Assembly: GCA_023376005.1 (NCBI GenBank)
Contig: CM042150.1
Coordinates: 71,525,941 to 71,589,940, forward strand
Direction of reading: 5' to 3'
Source: Doryteuthis pealeii
Lineage: Eukaryota; Mollusca; Cephalopoda; Myopsida; Loliginidae
Length of the DNA: 64,000 nt
Under the pieces are notes generated by a model, which ran no database searches, was not told where the DNA came from, and worked only from the letters and a program-made list of their open reading frames with translations. Below are positions 23,230-34,642 of the stretch, piece by piece. The stretch's first letter is position 1; each line of letters opens with the position of its first letter. Made by a program: the position numbers and the translations under genes.

Positions 23230-24243
23230 TTTTTATTTTTTAAAAAGTTTACCACAAGATTATTCAACATTTTCATTTTAATATGGCATGTATACACATA
23301 TATAGTATTAATTTAATATTTTTTTAAAATAACTACTATGTTGTATTACATACAAGAAATAGAACAACTCTATAGTTTTATTTAACTAAGTCTGCATGTA
23401 GCATGTACAACTTTCTTTAAAAATAATGCCATTTTAACTATCCATAAAAAATAATGCAATGGTTACACATAAAAGTTACATATTTAGAAAGATTATTTTC
23501 TTTTCTTTCCAACCATATACATATTTTTTAAATTGGACCAGAAATAAGTGATGAATTACTATTTAAACTTTATGATCTGGATAAACGATGCCTAGCTGAG
23601 TTGTTTACGTTATGGAGACAAGTAAATTTGAGTTTTTATTTTTCAAAATTCAAAGTTTCAAAGCAAATCCCTGACGGTATACAATCGTTTTTATTTCACA
23701 TATTTTATAAGAAAAAAAATCCTAAGGCTGTCTACTATTTGGCATTTTGGCATTGCTATTTTTTTTGCTTATCTTATATTTTTTGAAAAAATCACCTTCA
23801 ACTTTGGTTTCACTCCCAAAGGTCGGAATAGAAAAAAACAAATTTCTATTTGTAGCTAAGTGTCCCCTATTTAGTTTCAGGAATATTGATAAAGATTAAC
23901 CACTTTGATTTTACCAGAAAATTCGAGCGCGGAAAAAAATTTGTGTCACATGTTTTCGCCCCTTTTAAACAAAGTACCATTTTAACTCACTGTAAAAAAA
24001 TAATAAAATAAAAACACATACAAATTACATATTTAGAAAGATTTTTTTTTTCTTGCCAACCATATAAATATTTTAAAGATTAGGTCAGAAATACTCGAGA
24101 AATTGCAAATTTAACTGATTAAGGTCGCAAATTTGAAAATGTCTGCTGATATCAGCTAACTGCTTGCAATGCTAAATTTATTTAAAGATTATCCATTAAA
24201 AAATGCATTTCTTACCTTAGCCCATATCAGCTAACTGCTTGTA
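23230..24243 (+). mobile_element. AT-rich modular element, 2-module copy with captured flank
   Basis: 5' truncated. CCAACCATATACATA and CCAACCATATAAATA occur near 23510 and 24057. The first 3' end lies near 24173 (CTGCTTGCAATGCT). It is followed by about 45 bp identical or nearly so to the right flank of the copy at 18725-19888, and then by a second 3' end (AACTGCTTGTAATGCT) near 24240. Confidence 0.7.
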
Positions 24244-24569
24244 ATGCTACTTAGTTTAGTATGGTTACCTAATTATTATTGGAGAAAACTCAATTGAAAA
24301 GTAAGGCTCATACCTTTTTAAACAGAATAAATATCAATGTATAATTCTTTTATCTAATAATGATAATCTAAAAGAAAAAATTATATTTCATTAAACAACA
24401 GAGTAAAAAAAATCTCCCACAATTGTTTTTGTTTTTTTTTAGTTTTTTTTTTTTTTTCACATTTAATTTTTAGATTTTTGTTATTTATTTTCTTCCAAAA
24501 TCTTTCCTTTTAAAAAAGATTTTTTACTATTCACACTTTCAGTCTTTTGTCTTTTTATTCATACAGAAA

Positions 24570-24764
24570 TTAATTATATATAACCACTGATATTTTGCAC
24601 CCCAAAAATAAGGAGGAGGGGGCAAAGTTAAGTGACCTGAAAAAGAGAAAGTTTTTAAATAAAATAACTGATGTATTATAAAATTCACTCATTGATAAAT
24701 CAACACTAAAAATTTCATTAAAATCAGATAATTCCCTGATTTTTGGTAATTTTTTTTCAATCAA
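24570..24764 (-). mobile_element. Unclassified dispersed repeat, copy 3
   Basis: Minus-strand ORF with LPKIRELSDFNEIFSVDLS, then FRSLNFAP and LFLGCKIS, shared with copies 1 and 2. Confidence 0.55.
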
Positions 24765-25199
24765 TTTGGATTTGTAAAATACATCTATGATGTCCCAATT
24801 GTTTGACTAGACATGTGTAATGTTGCAAACAAGTACCAACAATTTTAAAGTAATTTCTCCCATAAACTTTTTGGAATGTATGTTTATGAATTTTGCACAT
24901 TTTAAATTTTCAATGTAAATTGTTTTTTGTCTTTTTGGATAGTCTTTCATAATATCTATATTTTAATATATATCAAACTTTTTTAAAAGCACAATTGTAT
25001 ATATAATAATACAAATAAGTCAAAGAATTACTCCACCACCACCACCATCAAATAATATTGAACCTCATTTAAAGAAATACTATTCTTCAAAATAAAAGTC
25101 AGATAAAATTCTTTTAAAAATGGAAAGATATTTTTAACAATTTGATGTTTTTTAAACCATTTAGGTCGAAAGGGAACGAATGAAAAAGCTGCCCTTTTT

Positions 25200-25795
25200 G
25201 TTTAGGTTTTTTGATAGTTTGTAATTTTTAAAATTCTTTATTTCCAAAATTGAAAGTTTCACAACAAAGCCTGATGTTAAAACATTATGAAAATTTCACA
25301 CATTATATATTGAAATAATTCTGTGAATATTAATGAGACATTACTCTTTTTTTGCTTACTTTATAATTTTTTAAGGAATTTGCATCGACAGGTGAGAGAA
25401 GAAATGAACATCTTCCTGCAGTTTAAGGTATCTTCTAATTGAGTATACAATTTCAAGAATATTGATAAAGATTGGTCACTTTTCGAAACTAAGTAAGGTG
25501 TAAAATTCATTCTCGGGGTGGGGGGTGGATAATACTAATGATAATAAAAAAAAAACAGATTTCACATTTTCGGCTGTTTGAAGCAAAATACCATTTTAAC
25601 TTGCTGTAAAAAAGTAATTCAATCAATAAAAGCACATACAAGTTACATATTTAGAAAGATTATTTTCTTTTCTTTCCAACCATATAAATATTTTTAAGAT
25701 TAGAAAAGAAATACACAAGAAATTGCAAGTTGAATAGACTAAGTTGCAAATTTTGTCAATCTCAACCGAAATCAGATATCGACTGGAAATGCTAT
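25200..25795 (+). mobile_element. AT-rich modular element, 1-module copy, 5' truncated
   Basis: Contains the family's CATTATATATTGAAATAATT, TTTCAAGAATATTGATAAAG and CCAACCATATAAATA (25677) and ends near GGAAATGCTA (25795). Confidence 0.65.
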
Positions 25796-25799
25796 CCTT

Positions 25800-26101
25800 T
25801 TTTTTTTTCAAGATGTTCGAGGAAGAGAATTTTGGGATGACAGTATTATTATCAAAAGAGTTGAAAGAGTCATGTATATAGTATGCAGTGCAAAATGAGA
25901 GCACAAAAGACATCTGAATCAAATGAGACCCAGATTCACTGAGGATGTAAATGCACAGCAAGAAATGCCGATGGCTGTACTTTATAATATTTTTGACATC
26001 TCAGCACCAATTCCTGAAATTGTAGTCCCAAAACAGACCAGTAAAAGAAAAAGGAAGCACATGGAACCTTTGAGTCCAGATCCAAAAAGAAAAAGATATT
26101 A
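25800..26101 (+). pseudogene. Coding-like fragment, unidentified
   Basis: One plus frame is open for about 100 codons with a single internal TGA near 25890. Peptides include RGREFWDDSIIIKRVERV, then PRFTEDVNAQQEMPMAVL, and end with KRKRKHMEPLSPDPKRKRY before a stop at about 26101. The basic C-terminus looks like a nuclear-localisation signal. WDDSIIIK slightly recalls the N-terminal WDD motif of survival-motor-neuron proteins, but I do not trust that match. It could be a processed pseudogene or an element protein. Confidence 0.35.
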
Positions 26102-26254
26102 ATTTCCAAGGAAAATAATCTCGAGGGGGAAGTGTTGTTTGTTTTGTTTTAAAACCACAGTGGGTCATTTAATGCCATCAAAGTTTTGAAAGATTCGTAG
26201 TGATAGTTTGTAAGAAAATTTTTTAAACTTAATTATTTTTGTAAACAAATTTTC

Positions 26255-26600
26255 TATTTAACCCATAGATGGGATTCTAATAGGTACTACCACCCCTGGT
26301 CAGAGTGGACCTGGGAGAAATGTTGATGAAGGGGTACTCCACATTCCCCAGACCTCCAGAACTGGAACCCCACCATCAGTTTAACATCATACACAGGACA
26401 TTAAGACCCTCAGCCACCGCCTTGTAGCATCCATATGATAAAAAGGGTTGGGGTTGCCATAAGGGCAATAGGGCCAGAAAAATCATATAGGTGCTAGAGA
26501 AGGGGCCTCTCCGACCGCCTATCTAGCCTAAGTAAGGGCCAAAGTGGGGTGTTGCAAGTTATAGACTGCTCATCCACCAGGATTCTGTCTTTAAGCATCA
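26255..26600 (-). mobile_element. SINE-B, most complete copy, reverse orientation
   Basis: About 340 bp. The reverse complement includes CCCACTTTGGCCCTTACTTA, GGCGGTGGCTGAGGGTCTTA (A-box-like), GTGGGGTTCCAGTTCTGG (B-box-like) and CTATTAGAATCCCATCTATG at the 3' end. It shares segments with 11135, 28296, 29165 and 31328. Confidence 0.8.
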
Positions 26601-27420
26601 TGTCTCGCCATCTACAGTGGCCCCATTGCAGAGGTGCAGTCAGTGTATTCTAAAGCCCCAGCCGACAGAGCTGAGAAAGTGTTCTAAAGAAGAGATGGTA
26701 CCATTTGAATAGAATGAACTATTCTAATTTAATATGAACATTGACAGTGTTGGTATGAGTGGCACATCTTACTAGCAAGACTAGCTAGTAATAGACTATT
26801 ATTAACACATGTTTGTATCTCTTGTTAAAATAAACCCTTAGATTTGTAAGTTATGATTTGAGTTATTATTTCCATAACTAACCCCAGTAACATTACAATA
26901 CATTGTAACCACTTATCTATTCTACAGCCTTCTCAAGTTTACAATATATGAGGAAAAAGACCTATTATCACATTTCAATTTTTTAATGTTACAATTGTCC
27001 CCTTAAGACTTAAATTCATAATCACAAAAACAACTTTTTATTACCTTAAATCAAAATAGTTATAATAAAAAAGATGAAAAATTTGACACTATCTTTCGTA
27101 AAGAGACAAAGGTAGATAAAAAAAATCCTTATGCAAAAATAATGCATCTAGTTTTCCTCTTCTAGACTAATTCTGTAAATGTCAGAGTGCACATTGAGAC
27201 TATCTTTAACACTTGTCAGAATCCAATGTTGAGAAATGGAAGCAAAATATCTTCCAGCTAGAAATAACTTTATTGATTCCTGATATCACAAAACAGAGAG
27301 GCATTCTATCCAGAGAAATGCTGTCAGTATCTAAATATTATTATTGTGCTACACAATATGTAAAACTTTTAAAAGCATCAAGCTAACAATAAAATAAAAA
27401 ATGAAAATTTCTTTAAATAT
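26600..27420. other. AT-rich spacer, nothing recognised
   Basis: No gene or repeat identified. Confidence 0.5.
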
Positions 27421-27426
27421 TCAATA

Positions 27427-27429
<3 letters not shown>

Positions 27430-27468
<39 letters not shown>

Positions 27469-27480
27469 AATAAATATATA
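27430..27480. repeat. (TA)n microsatellite
   Basis: Nearly pure TA dinucleotides with small interruptions. Confidence 0.95.
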
Positions 27481-27691
27481 TTAGTTTGTGTATATATATT
27501 TAATAACATGGATATTTTTGCTACAACCCTGGGTTACATGCCTATCTTCTTGGCAATCATCAGGCAATTTTAAAAAATTGAAAAATATGGTCAAAAAATA
27601 TTATGTTGGGATGTTGAATTGCATATCAGTGTGCATAGGCCTGTGGGTTTATTCATATGTAAATATATGTATATAATTATAGATTTGCATG

Positions 27692-27693
<2 letters not shown>

Positions 27694-27723
<30 letters not shown>
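27694..27723. repeat. (CA)n microsatellite
   Basis: About 15 AC units in an alternating purine-pyrimidine context with flanking TATATA. Confidence 0.95.
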
Positions 27724-27729
<6 letters not shown>

Positions 27730-28295
27730 GGTACACTTCTTCCCATGTATATGTACACATATGCATGATTGCGTCCTCACATATACATATACACAAATGC
27801 CCACAATTACTTTTGTGTTGGGTTGTTGCATAGGCTCATATATGATTATTAGTGGATGTGTATGTTGTTATGCACACGCACGTGTACTTCCACATGATGG
27901 GAGGAAGATGGTCTTTTGTGTGGAAGTGGAATTTTCTATGTATCAGTATGTAGCTAAATAAAGCAGAAATGGAGTGGGTGGGTAACAGAAAGTGTGATCG
28001 AAAAATCTTTTTTTAATTTTTTTTTTATTGTAGCTTGGAGAGAATTATTATCAATATTGCATTATCCAAAAAAATGAATTTTTGATGGAAATAGTAAGAT
28101 TGATAGATGAATTTGAAATATGATATTATGCTTGCAACACCTCATTATACCACACAATATATTAAATGATATCGTTATTCTTATATCATATTACAATGTT
28201 TTGATATATTACATGCAATATTAATTGTATCCCATACTGTGATGGTTATATTATATCATGTTAAGTTGATACCCGCATTACTAATATTATATTAA

Positions 28296-28525
28296 AATAT
28301 GGTGGCTGAGCAGTCCATGACATGCAACACTCCACTTTGGCCCTTACTTAGGCTAGACAGGCAGATGGAGTGGGCCCCTCTGATCAATCGGCTGGTCATG
28401 TCAAGCCCTAACACCTATACGATTGTCTCATGTCCCAACCCTATTGCTGTGTGGCATGTCCAAACCCTTTTTATGTGCTAGAAGGTGGTGGCCGAGAGTC
28501 TTGGTGTTCTGGTGTGACCCAGTCA
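28296..28525 (+). mobile_element. SINE-B, 5' part
   Basis: GGTGGCTGAGCAGTCCATGA, CTTTGGCCCTTACTTAGGCT and AACCCTTTTTATGTGCTAGA match the 5' half of the copy at 26255-26600. Its 3' half appears at 29165 after an intervening repeat. Confidence 0.7.
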
Positions 28526-28549
28526 TCGTTTGAGAAACCGGAATTAGAA

Positions 28550-29164
28550 ATCATGGAGATTGTTAATATGGCCAACAGAAGTTTGATTCCATTGGCAGAT
28601 TGGCACTAAGAAGGATGTCCAAAAAGAATTTCTAATTTCTTCACGCCAGCCGGAAAGTTTCCAGGTTGAGAAATTATTTAACTGAGCCTTTTTTTGATGC
28701 TAAGACAGATTTGTGCTGTGTGAGCAGCGAGGATAGATGCCGTCCGGGAGCCAACAGACAAACTGACTTCAGCCAATACTATCAAATAACTTAGCCAACT
28801 TTAAGAACTGCCTGAGAAATATTTTTTCAGAACCCATGATTATATTCTGGCCAGAACATATTAATTAGAGGTCCATCGTTCCCACAGCTTTGAGTAAGAA
28901 TTGACTTTTGTATTATCTTATTGCATATAAATGTTTGTTGTTAAATTTGAAAGAAAAAGAGTCATTGTTTCTTTATATGACCACTAAGCTGCCATTAACC
29001 GTGGAGTATCAGTTTCTGCAGCAGATTTCTGGTCGTTTGAGATCAGAACACAGCGTGGGTATTCGGCCAGACTTTTAGCAAGTGTAGAAACACTGAACCT
29101 TTAGTTGATGGAGAAAATCTGATCTTGACAGCCATTTTCAGATATTCAGTGAGCCCTTTAGCTC
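28550..29164 (+). mobile_element. Unclassified dispersed repeat (about 620 bp)
   Basis: Matches 48431-49070 in opposite orientation along most of its length: GCCGGAAAG...GAAATTATTTAAC, CTGACTTCAGCCAA, GGTCCATCGTTCCCACAG, TTTCTGGTCGTTTGAGATC, ACACAGCGTGGGTATTCGGC and GTGAGCCCTTTAGCTCAGT at the 3' end. It lies between two parts of a SINE-B. No ORF in this copy. Confidence 0.75.
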
Positions 29165-29345
29165 AGTGGCCGACGAGTTATACTGGGTATGATGTTAAAT
29201 TCTATCTGATGGTGAAGTCCCAGTTCTGAGGCTCTCTGGGGAATGTGGAATACTCCTTAATTACCATTACTCCCAGCTTCACTCTGATCTAGACTGGTAG
29301 TAGTACCTGTTAGGGTTCCATCTATGTGTTAAATACAAAAAATGA
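29165..29345 (+). mobile_element. SINE-B, 3' part
   Basis: ACTGGGTATGATGTTAAATT, GTGAAGTCCCAGTTCTGAGG and CTGTTAGGGTTCCATCTATG match other SINE-B copies. Confidence 0.75.
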
Positions 29346-29559
29346 GCTTGAAAAAATGTTTTAAAAATTAAGTTAAAAAAAACTTGAGTACATACCTACT
29401 AATCAGCATTTCACAAGAGAATGAATGGTTTTCTTAGAAAGAAAAAAATACTAAATTAAAAACTGAAACCGAACTGAAAAACTGCAGTATCAAGGGAAAA
29501 AAAATTGAATTTGATACTGAAATCAAAATTGCCAAATTACCCAACTCTAGTTCCCATAG

Positions 29560-30800
29560 ATAAAATAAAGCAATCAGACCCATCCCAAATAAATTGAAAG
29601 CATTTTGCAATACAAAGACATTTGATTTTAAGCGTCTTTCCAACAAATGAAGTGAATACACCTTTAAAATTCAATTTTTTTCTGACACTCCAAGTGCAAC
29701 CGTGTCAGTTTTCTTCAATGAAGATTTACCAATTTTTTTAATATGTTTCTTCATTAATAATCGAAATATCACTTGAAGTTTAACTGTTCCATTATTAATT
29801 TCTATGTACACAAATTTACATTTCTGGTCCCACTTAATTTTATGTCTTGATAACACTATATTTATATATTAAGACAAGAACTTCAACTTTTTCTCTGCAG
29901 TGCTTTTTTGTTTTTTTATGCCCTATAAGACTCCAACAAAAACAACTTTTATCACGGAAAAACATTCACCTTTGAATTCAAAACCGCCACAACCAAAACA
30001 TGGATTTGGTTTCACAAAATGTTTTTCAATTTTCTTCTGTCAAACTTTAGGATGAACAGCAGTTACTTGTGCAATTTCTTTTTCTTTGATTCTAGTGTTA
30101 TCATGTTTCAAATTTACAATTCTCTGACATTCTTCAGTAATTTTCTGGAGTGTTATATCAGGGTCTATATGTTCTAATTTGGTCGATATTTGAGACTGGA
30201 TGTCTTTATCTTTGTTTTAAGTAAGTCCTTGCACAAAAATTAAACATTTGAACATGTCAGCATTTATTTCATGCAACACAAAACTTTCACAATTTCGATT
30301 TACATTTTCCACATAGGTGTCAAAGTCCTCCTTGTCACCTTTAACAATATTTAAACATTTGCAGTGAGTAAGAATTGCCAAAAATGTTTGACAAAATATT
30401 TATGGTTTCTTTGAGAGAAATATCACCTGTTTTTCTTGGAAGTATGAAATTTCTGTATTTATTAATTTCATATGGACCCAGTTTCTGTAGGAGTAATCTC
30501 ACTTTTTTTTGTCAGTCCAATTTTCACAATCTTTTTTGTATAGGTATACCTTCTGAAATACAATGGAAACATTATACCTTCTTCTAGATATACTTAACTT
30601 CTGTAATAGAATTTGCAATTGCCTTTGCTGTGAAAAAACTCAAATTGCCTTCTTCACTCAATTTCTTCTGTGTCACAGCTTCTAATAATTTAGCTAAATC
30701 CTTTTGAAACTGTTGTGGCTGTAGTTTCTACTGTTCCAGTTATGCTTTTTGACTTTCAACTAACTTTTATTAATGTTAATAATTTGTTCATTTTTCAAAA
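29560..30800 (-). pseudogene. LTR retroelement gag and protease (broken)
   Basis: Read on minus in several frames. QQFQKDLAKLLEAVTQKKL is the start, then VRLLLQKLGPYEINKYRNFI and LKETINILSNIFGNSYSL (30450-30360), then DFDTYVENVNRNCESFV and DMFKCLIFVQGL (capsid region), DITLQKITEECQRIVNLKHD, a zinc-knuckle start CFGCGG, and a protease-like KFVYIEINNGTVKLQV near 29800. Together these are a Ty3/Gypsy-type gag with the beginning of pro-pol. Many stops and frame changes exist. RT and later domains are absent; the sequence loses similarity below about 29560. Confidence 0.8.
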
Positions 30801-31327
30801 ACAAAATATTTCTTTTAAAAAATACCTTGTAACAAATACAAAAACTTCATAAAAGTGAGCAAATTCTTTTTTTTTTTTTTTTAAATTCTCCATGTAGCTA
30901 GGCAATATTTTATTATGAAAACACAATCCTCTTTTTTTTTACTTGATACTTTCTTTTTAAACAGTAACCTGCAAAACTATCAATTTTCACTTAGTCAGCT
31001 TCACTAGAATGCCTTACTTGAAAGATAAAGTCCAGAAAATTAATTTTGAGTCCATGAAAATACAAAAAAATTTCCTTACTTGTAAAAAAAAAAGAAAAAA
31101 AAGAATCCTCTTTTTTTTCTTTTCCTTTTGTATCCTTTGCAGTAGGTTTTTAAAGTTTTTATTTATTTTTAATTCAAAAGTATTTCTTGCTAAGTCAGTC
31201 AAAAGAATGCAGCTTTCATTCTGTATCAGTAGAGAGTTTGAATACTGTTGCCACTATTGTGTGCTGGGGTTGATTATTGAAATAACTCGAATTGTAACTT
31301 ATAAATGGAAGAGTTTTTTTTAATAAG

Positions 31328-31398
31328 ATGTACCCCCTCTCCCTAAAATCCCGAATTGGAACTTCACCACTGGGTGCAGTTTAACATCATACCCAGGA
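31328..31398 (-). mobile_element. SINE-B fragment, reverse orientation
   Basis: The reverse complement gives GTATGATGTTAAACTGCACC and GTGAAGTTCCAATTCGGG, matching the B-box part of other SINE-B copies. Confidence 0.65.
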
Positions 31399-31795
31399 TA
31401 CTATCCATTTTTTATTTTATTTGAAAAATGCAATATTACTTTCTGAACAACCTAATACTTTGATTTCAAGAAAATTAGTTTTATACTGACTTTAATTTAT
31501 TTATTTGTTTATGCCTCCTTGGGCATCACCCCTTTTTACCTTCTTCTTACATCAACCTTTAAAAGAAAAAAAAATCTTTGCAGAGAACATATACAATATT
31601 AATATACAGATCAAATTCTGTTAAATATTTCATTGATAGTTCAACTGGACTTTTATTTTGAGATGTTGAATAAAGCTTATCCTCTCAGAATAATAACCAG
31701 CAATACTTTAAGGAAAGTATAACCAGCATAAGTAGTTGAAAATATAGCATGAAATTATATAACTAGAATAGAGCTTGTGAAAGAAAATTAAAACA

Positions 31796-32228
31796 TTTTG
31801 TATTATGTGAACTCCGATAAAACTGAGTTCATATATTTCAAAAGGAAAGGAGACATATTTACACTCAAAGGTAAGCCCCTAAAGGCAGTAGAACAATTCA
31901 TATACCTTGGTAGTAATATCTCATCCATAGAAAGTGATATAAATACACGAATAGGAAAAGCATGGTCGACCATCATCAGTCATATGGAAATCCGATCTCA
32001 CTGACAAGTTAAAACGACAATTCTTCCAGGCTGTGGTTATATCAGTACTGCTGTATAGCTGCACCCTAACAAGGCACCTTGAGAATAAGCTAGATGGGAG
32101 CTGCACAAGAATGCTGCGTGCGGTCTTGAACAAATCGTGGAAACAGCACCCCACGAGGAAACAGCTGTATGGCCACCTGCCCACCATATCACAAACCATT
32201 CGAGTTAGACGGACAAGGTATGCTGAAC
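31796..32228 (+). pseudogene. LINE RT C-terminus, left part (split by hAT-like insertion)
   Basis: Homologous to 60455-60900. Peptides FTLKGKPLKAVEQFIYLGSN, INTRIGKAW, LENKLDGSCTRMLRAVLNKS and YGHLPTISQTIRVRRTR are shared with the best copy at 59058-61106. A frameshift lies near 31990. The reading is cut at 32228, where the hAT-like element begins, and resumes at 34635. Confidence 0.9.
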
Positions 32229-34642
32229 CAGGGCTCGACACTAACGCTGTCCCGTCGTCCCGGAGACGATAAAAATTATATCTGAGAGGATCAATACGTC
32301 ATCCGGGACAGTTTGCTGGGGATGGTTAAATTTTTTCCTAAAAGTTAGTACTGCATTCTAATAATGGCCATCCAGTGATTTCCTGAATGCTGACCTCAAA
32401 ATGAGGCTACGGCACCGCAGGTCTATTCTCAAAGCCATGTAATGAATAATGGTCGGTAATACTTTTTTGGTACGGTCAACTTGCCTGACGCTCGAGTCCA
32501 GCCAATTAGCCCCGCCCACAGATTTTTATAGCCCCGCCTACAAATCTTAATGAAAAGAAAGATCGTACTTTTCAAAAGTACAGTCATATATTACTTTTAA
32601 AACGTAATATTTTTTAGCTTAGAAAATTGAAAGTTTTAATTAAAACAACTTTGAATCATGTAAATTTAGAGTTCTACAAACATTTTTTCTTTAATTATTT
32701 GAATATGCACGAATCTTTACATTACTTTTTTTTTTTTTTACAAATCAAACAATCATTTCATGTTTCCCCTCACGCAATAAATTTTAAGAACATCTTTGAG
32801 TTAAAACTTATTAAAACTATTATAATTATTAAACTTATTAAAAAACAAAACAAAAAATAAATAAATTATGGAAATTCTGAAATTTATGAATTGAAAATAA
32901 TTTTTGAAGTAAAAATGGTACATAATTTGGAATTGTTTTGTTTTGGTGTTTTAATATTAAACGTAAATAGCAGCAGGTGTTAGCCTCGTAACGTTTTGAT
33001 TTGCTTTGGAGGATGGGGACAATCTTGTTTTTCATTTAAATCATTAAATAATTTTGTTTAACTTTGTAAAACTTTAAAATTTTATGTTATTCGATGTTTT
33101 CTGGTTTTAAATTAGTAAAAAAAAATAAAATTCAAATGAAAAACTAAAATATTTATACACGCCTACAAATCTTAATGAAAAGAAAGATCGTACTTTTCAA
33201 AAGTACGGTCATATTTCGGTAATACTTTTTTGGTACGGTCAATTGCCTGATGCTCGAGTCCAACCAATTAGCCCGCCCACGTATTTTTATAGCACCACCC
33301 ACATATTTTTATAGCCCCGCCCACAGATTTTTATGAAAAGAAAAAATACAAACGATCAACTGCCTGACGCTCGAGTCCAGCCAATTAGCCCCGCCCACAG
33401 ATTTTTAGAAAATTGAAAGTTTTAATTAAAACAACTTTGAAACATGTAAATTTAGGGTTCTACAAACATTTTTTCTTTAGTTATTTGATTTAAAACTTTC
33501 AATTTTCTAAGCTAAAAGATATTACGTTTTAAAAGTAAAATATGACCGTACTTTTGAAAAGTACGATCTTTCTTTTCATTAAGATTTGTAGGCGTGTATA
33601 AATATTTTAGTTTTTCATTTGAATTGAATTTTTTTTTACTAATTTAAAACCAGAAAACATCGAATAACATAAAATTTTAAAGTTTTACAAAGTTAAACAA
33701 AATTATTTAATGATTTAAATGAAAAACAAGTTTGTCCCCATCCCCCAAAGCAAATCAAAACGTTACGAGGCTGACACCTGCTGCTATTTACGTTTAATAT
33801 TAAAACACCAAAACAAAACAATTCCAAATTATGTACCATTTTTACTTCAAAAATTATTTTCAATTCATAAATTTCAGAATTTCCGTAATTTATTTATTTT
33901 TTGTTTTGTTTTTTTAATAAAGTTTTAACTCAAAGATGTTCTTAAAATTTATTGCGTGAGGGGAAACATGAAATGATTGTTTGATTTGTAAAAAAAAAGG
34001 AATGTAAAGATTCGTGCATATTCAAATAACTAAAGAAAAAATGTTTGTAGAACCCTAAATTTACATGATTCAAAGTTGTTTTAATTAAAACTTTCAATTT
34101 TCTAAGCTAAAAAAATATTACATTTTAAAAGTAAAATAAGATTTTCGTCCTGGTCGTATTTTTGTTTTTATCAAGATTTGTGGGCGTTTGAATTTTTTGT
34201 TTTCATAAAAATCTGTGGGCGGGGCTAATTGGCTGGACTTGAGCGTCAGGCAGTTGACCGTACCAAAAAAGTATTACCCGAATAATGGTGGAGGGAGATA
34301 GTTTAAAAAGACCGAATTATGTACTAGTAACCCTTCTCAGGGTAACTTTTTAACTCAAAACACACTAGGAAATGGATTTTTTGTCCAAATATCCAGAATT
34401 ATCACTGCTTCAGCTTTTCTTAATGTTTTATTACATGTTATTATGCTACTGATGACTGACAAGTATAGATGATGCTAATGAATTAAACAAACATATTTTG
34501 ATTTCGGGATGGTCCAAACCCCATTCGGGACGGTTGATAATTTTTGTTCGGGACGGTTGATAATTTTTGTTCGGGACGGTTGATAATTTTTGTTCGGGGG
34601 GGACGGTCATGAAAAATGTTAGTGCCGGGGCCTGTGCTGGAC
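32221..34642. mobile_element. hAT-like non-autonomous element with 8-bp target duplication
   Basis: Element 32229-34634 (2406 bp). Left end CAGGGCTCGACACTAAC and right end (reverse complement) CAGGCCCCGGCACTAAC agree at 14 of 17 bases. Flanks TGCTGAAC (32221-32228) and TGCTGGAC (34635-34642) match 7 of 8. CAGGG-type ends with an 8-bp duplication are typical of hAT transposons. There is no transposase ORF. The right subterminal region holds three tandem 23-bp units (34524-34592, unit starting TTCGGGACGGTTGATAATTT) plus a partial fourth. A second element, 32454-34280, sits inside it. Confidence 0.85.
32445..34289. mobile_element. Foldback element with arms of about 750 bp
   Basis: Element 32454-34280 is a near-palindrome: 32454-33215 and about 33519-34280 are inverted copies, with a central segment (33216-33518) containing further copies of the outer end. 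Outer termini read GGTAATACTTTTTTGGTACG on the left and its inverse on the right. AATAATGGT (9 bp) flanks both sides (32445-32453, 34281-34289). Long inverted arms with a 9-bp duplication resemble MULE-type or Foldback elements; the assignment is inference. The 65-69-codon ORFs in the arms are mirror images of one another and not obviously genes. Confidence 0.85.

Noticed and set aside
27430..27723. CRISPR-like or other regularly spaced array
   Set aside because: These are simple dinucleotide repeats. No array of repeats with unique spacers exists in this window.
27649..27831. Minus-strand ORF rich in Cys-Val
   Set aside because: It is a translation of the (CA)n microsatellite.
33719..33928. 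ORFs conserved between 32838-33035 and 33719-33928
   Set aside because: They are mirror images in the two arms of one palindrome, so identity does not imply selection on a protein.
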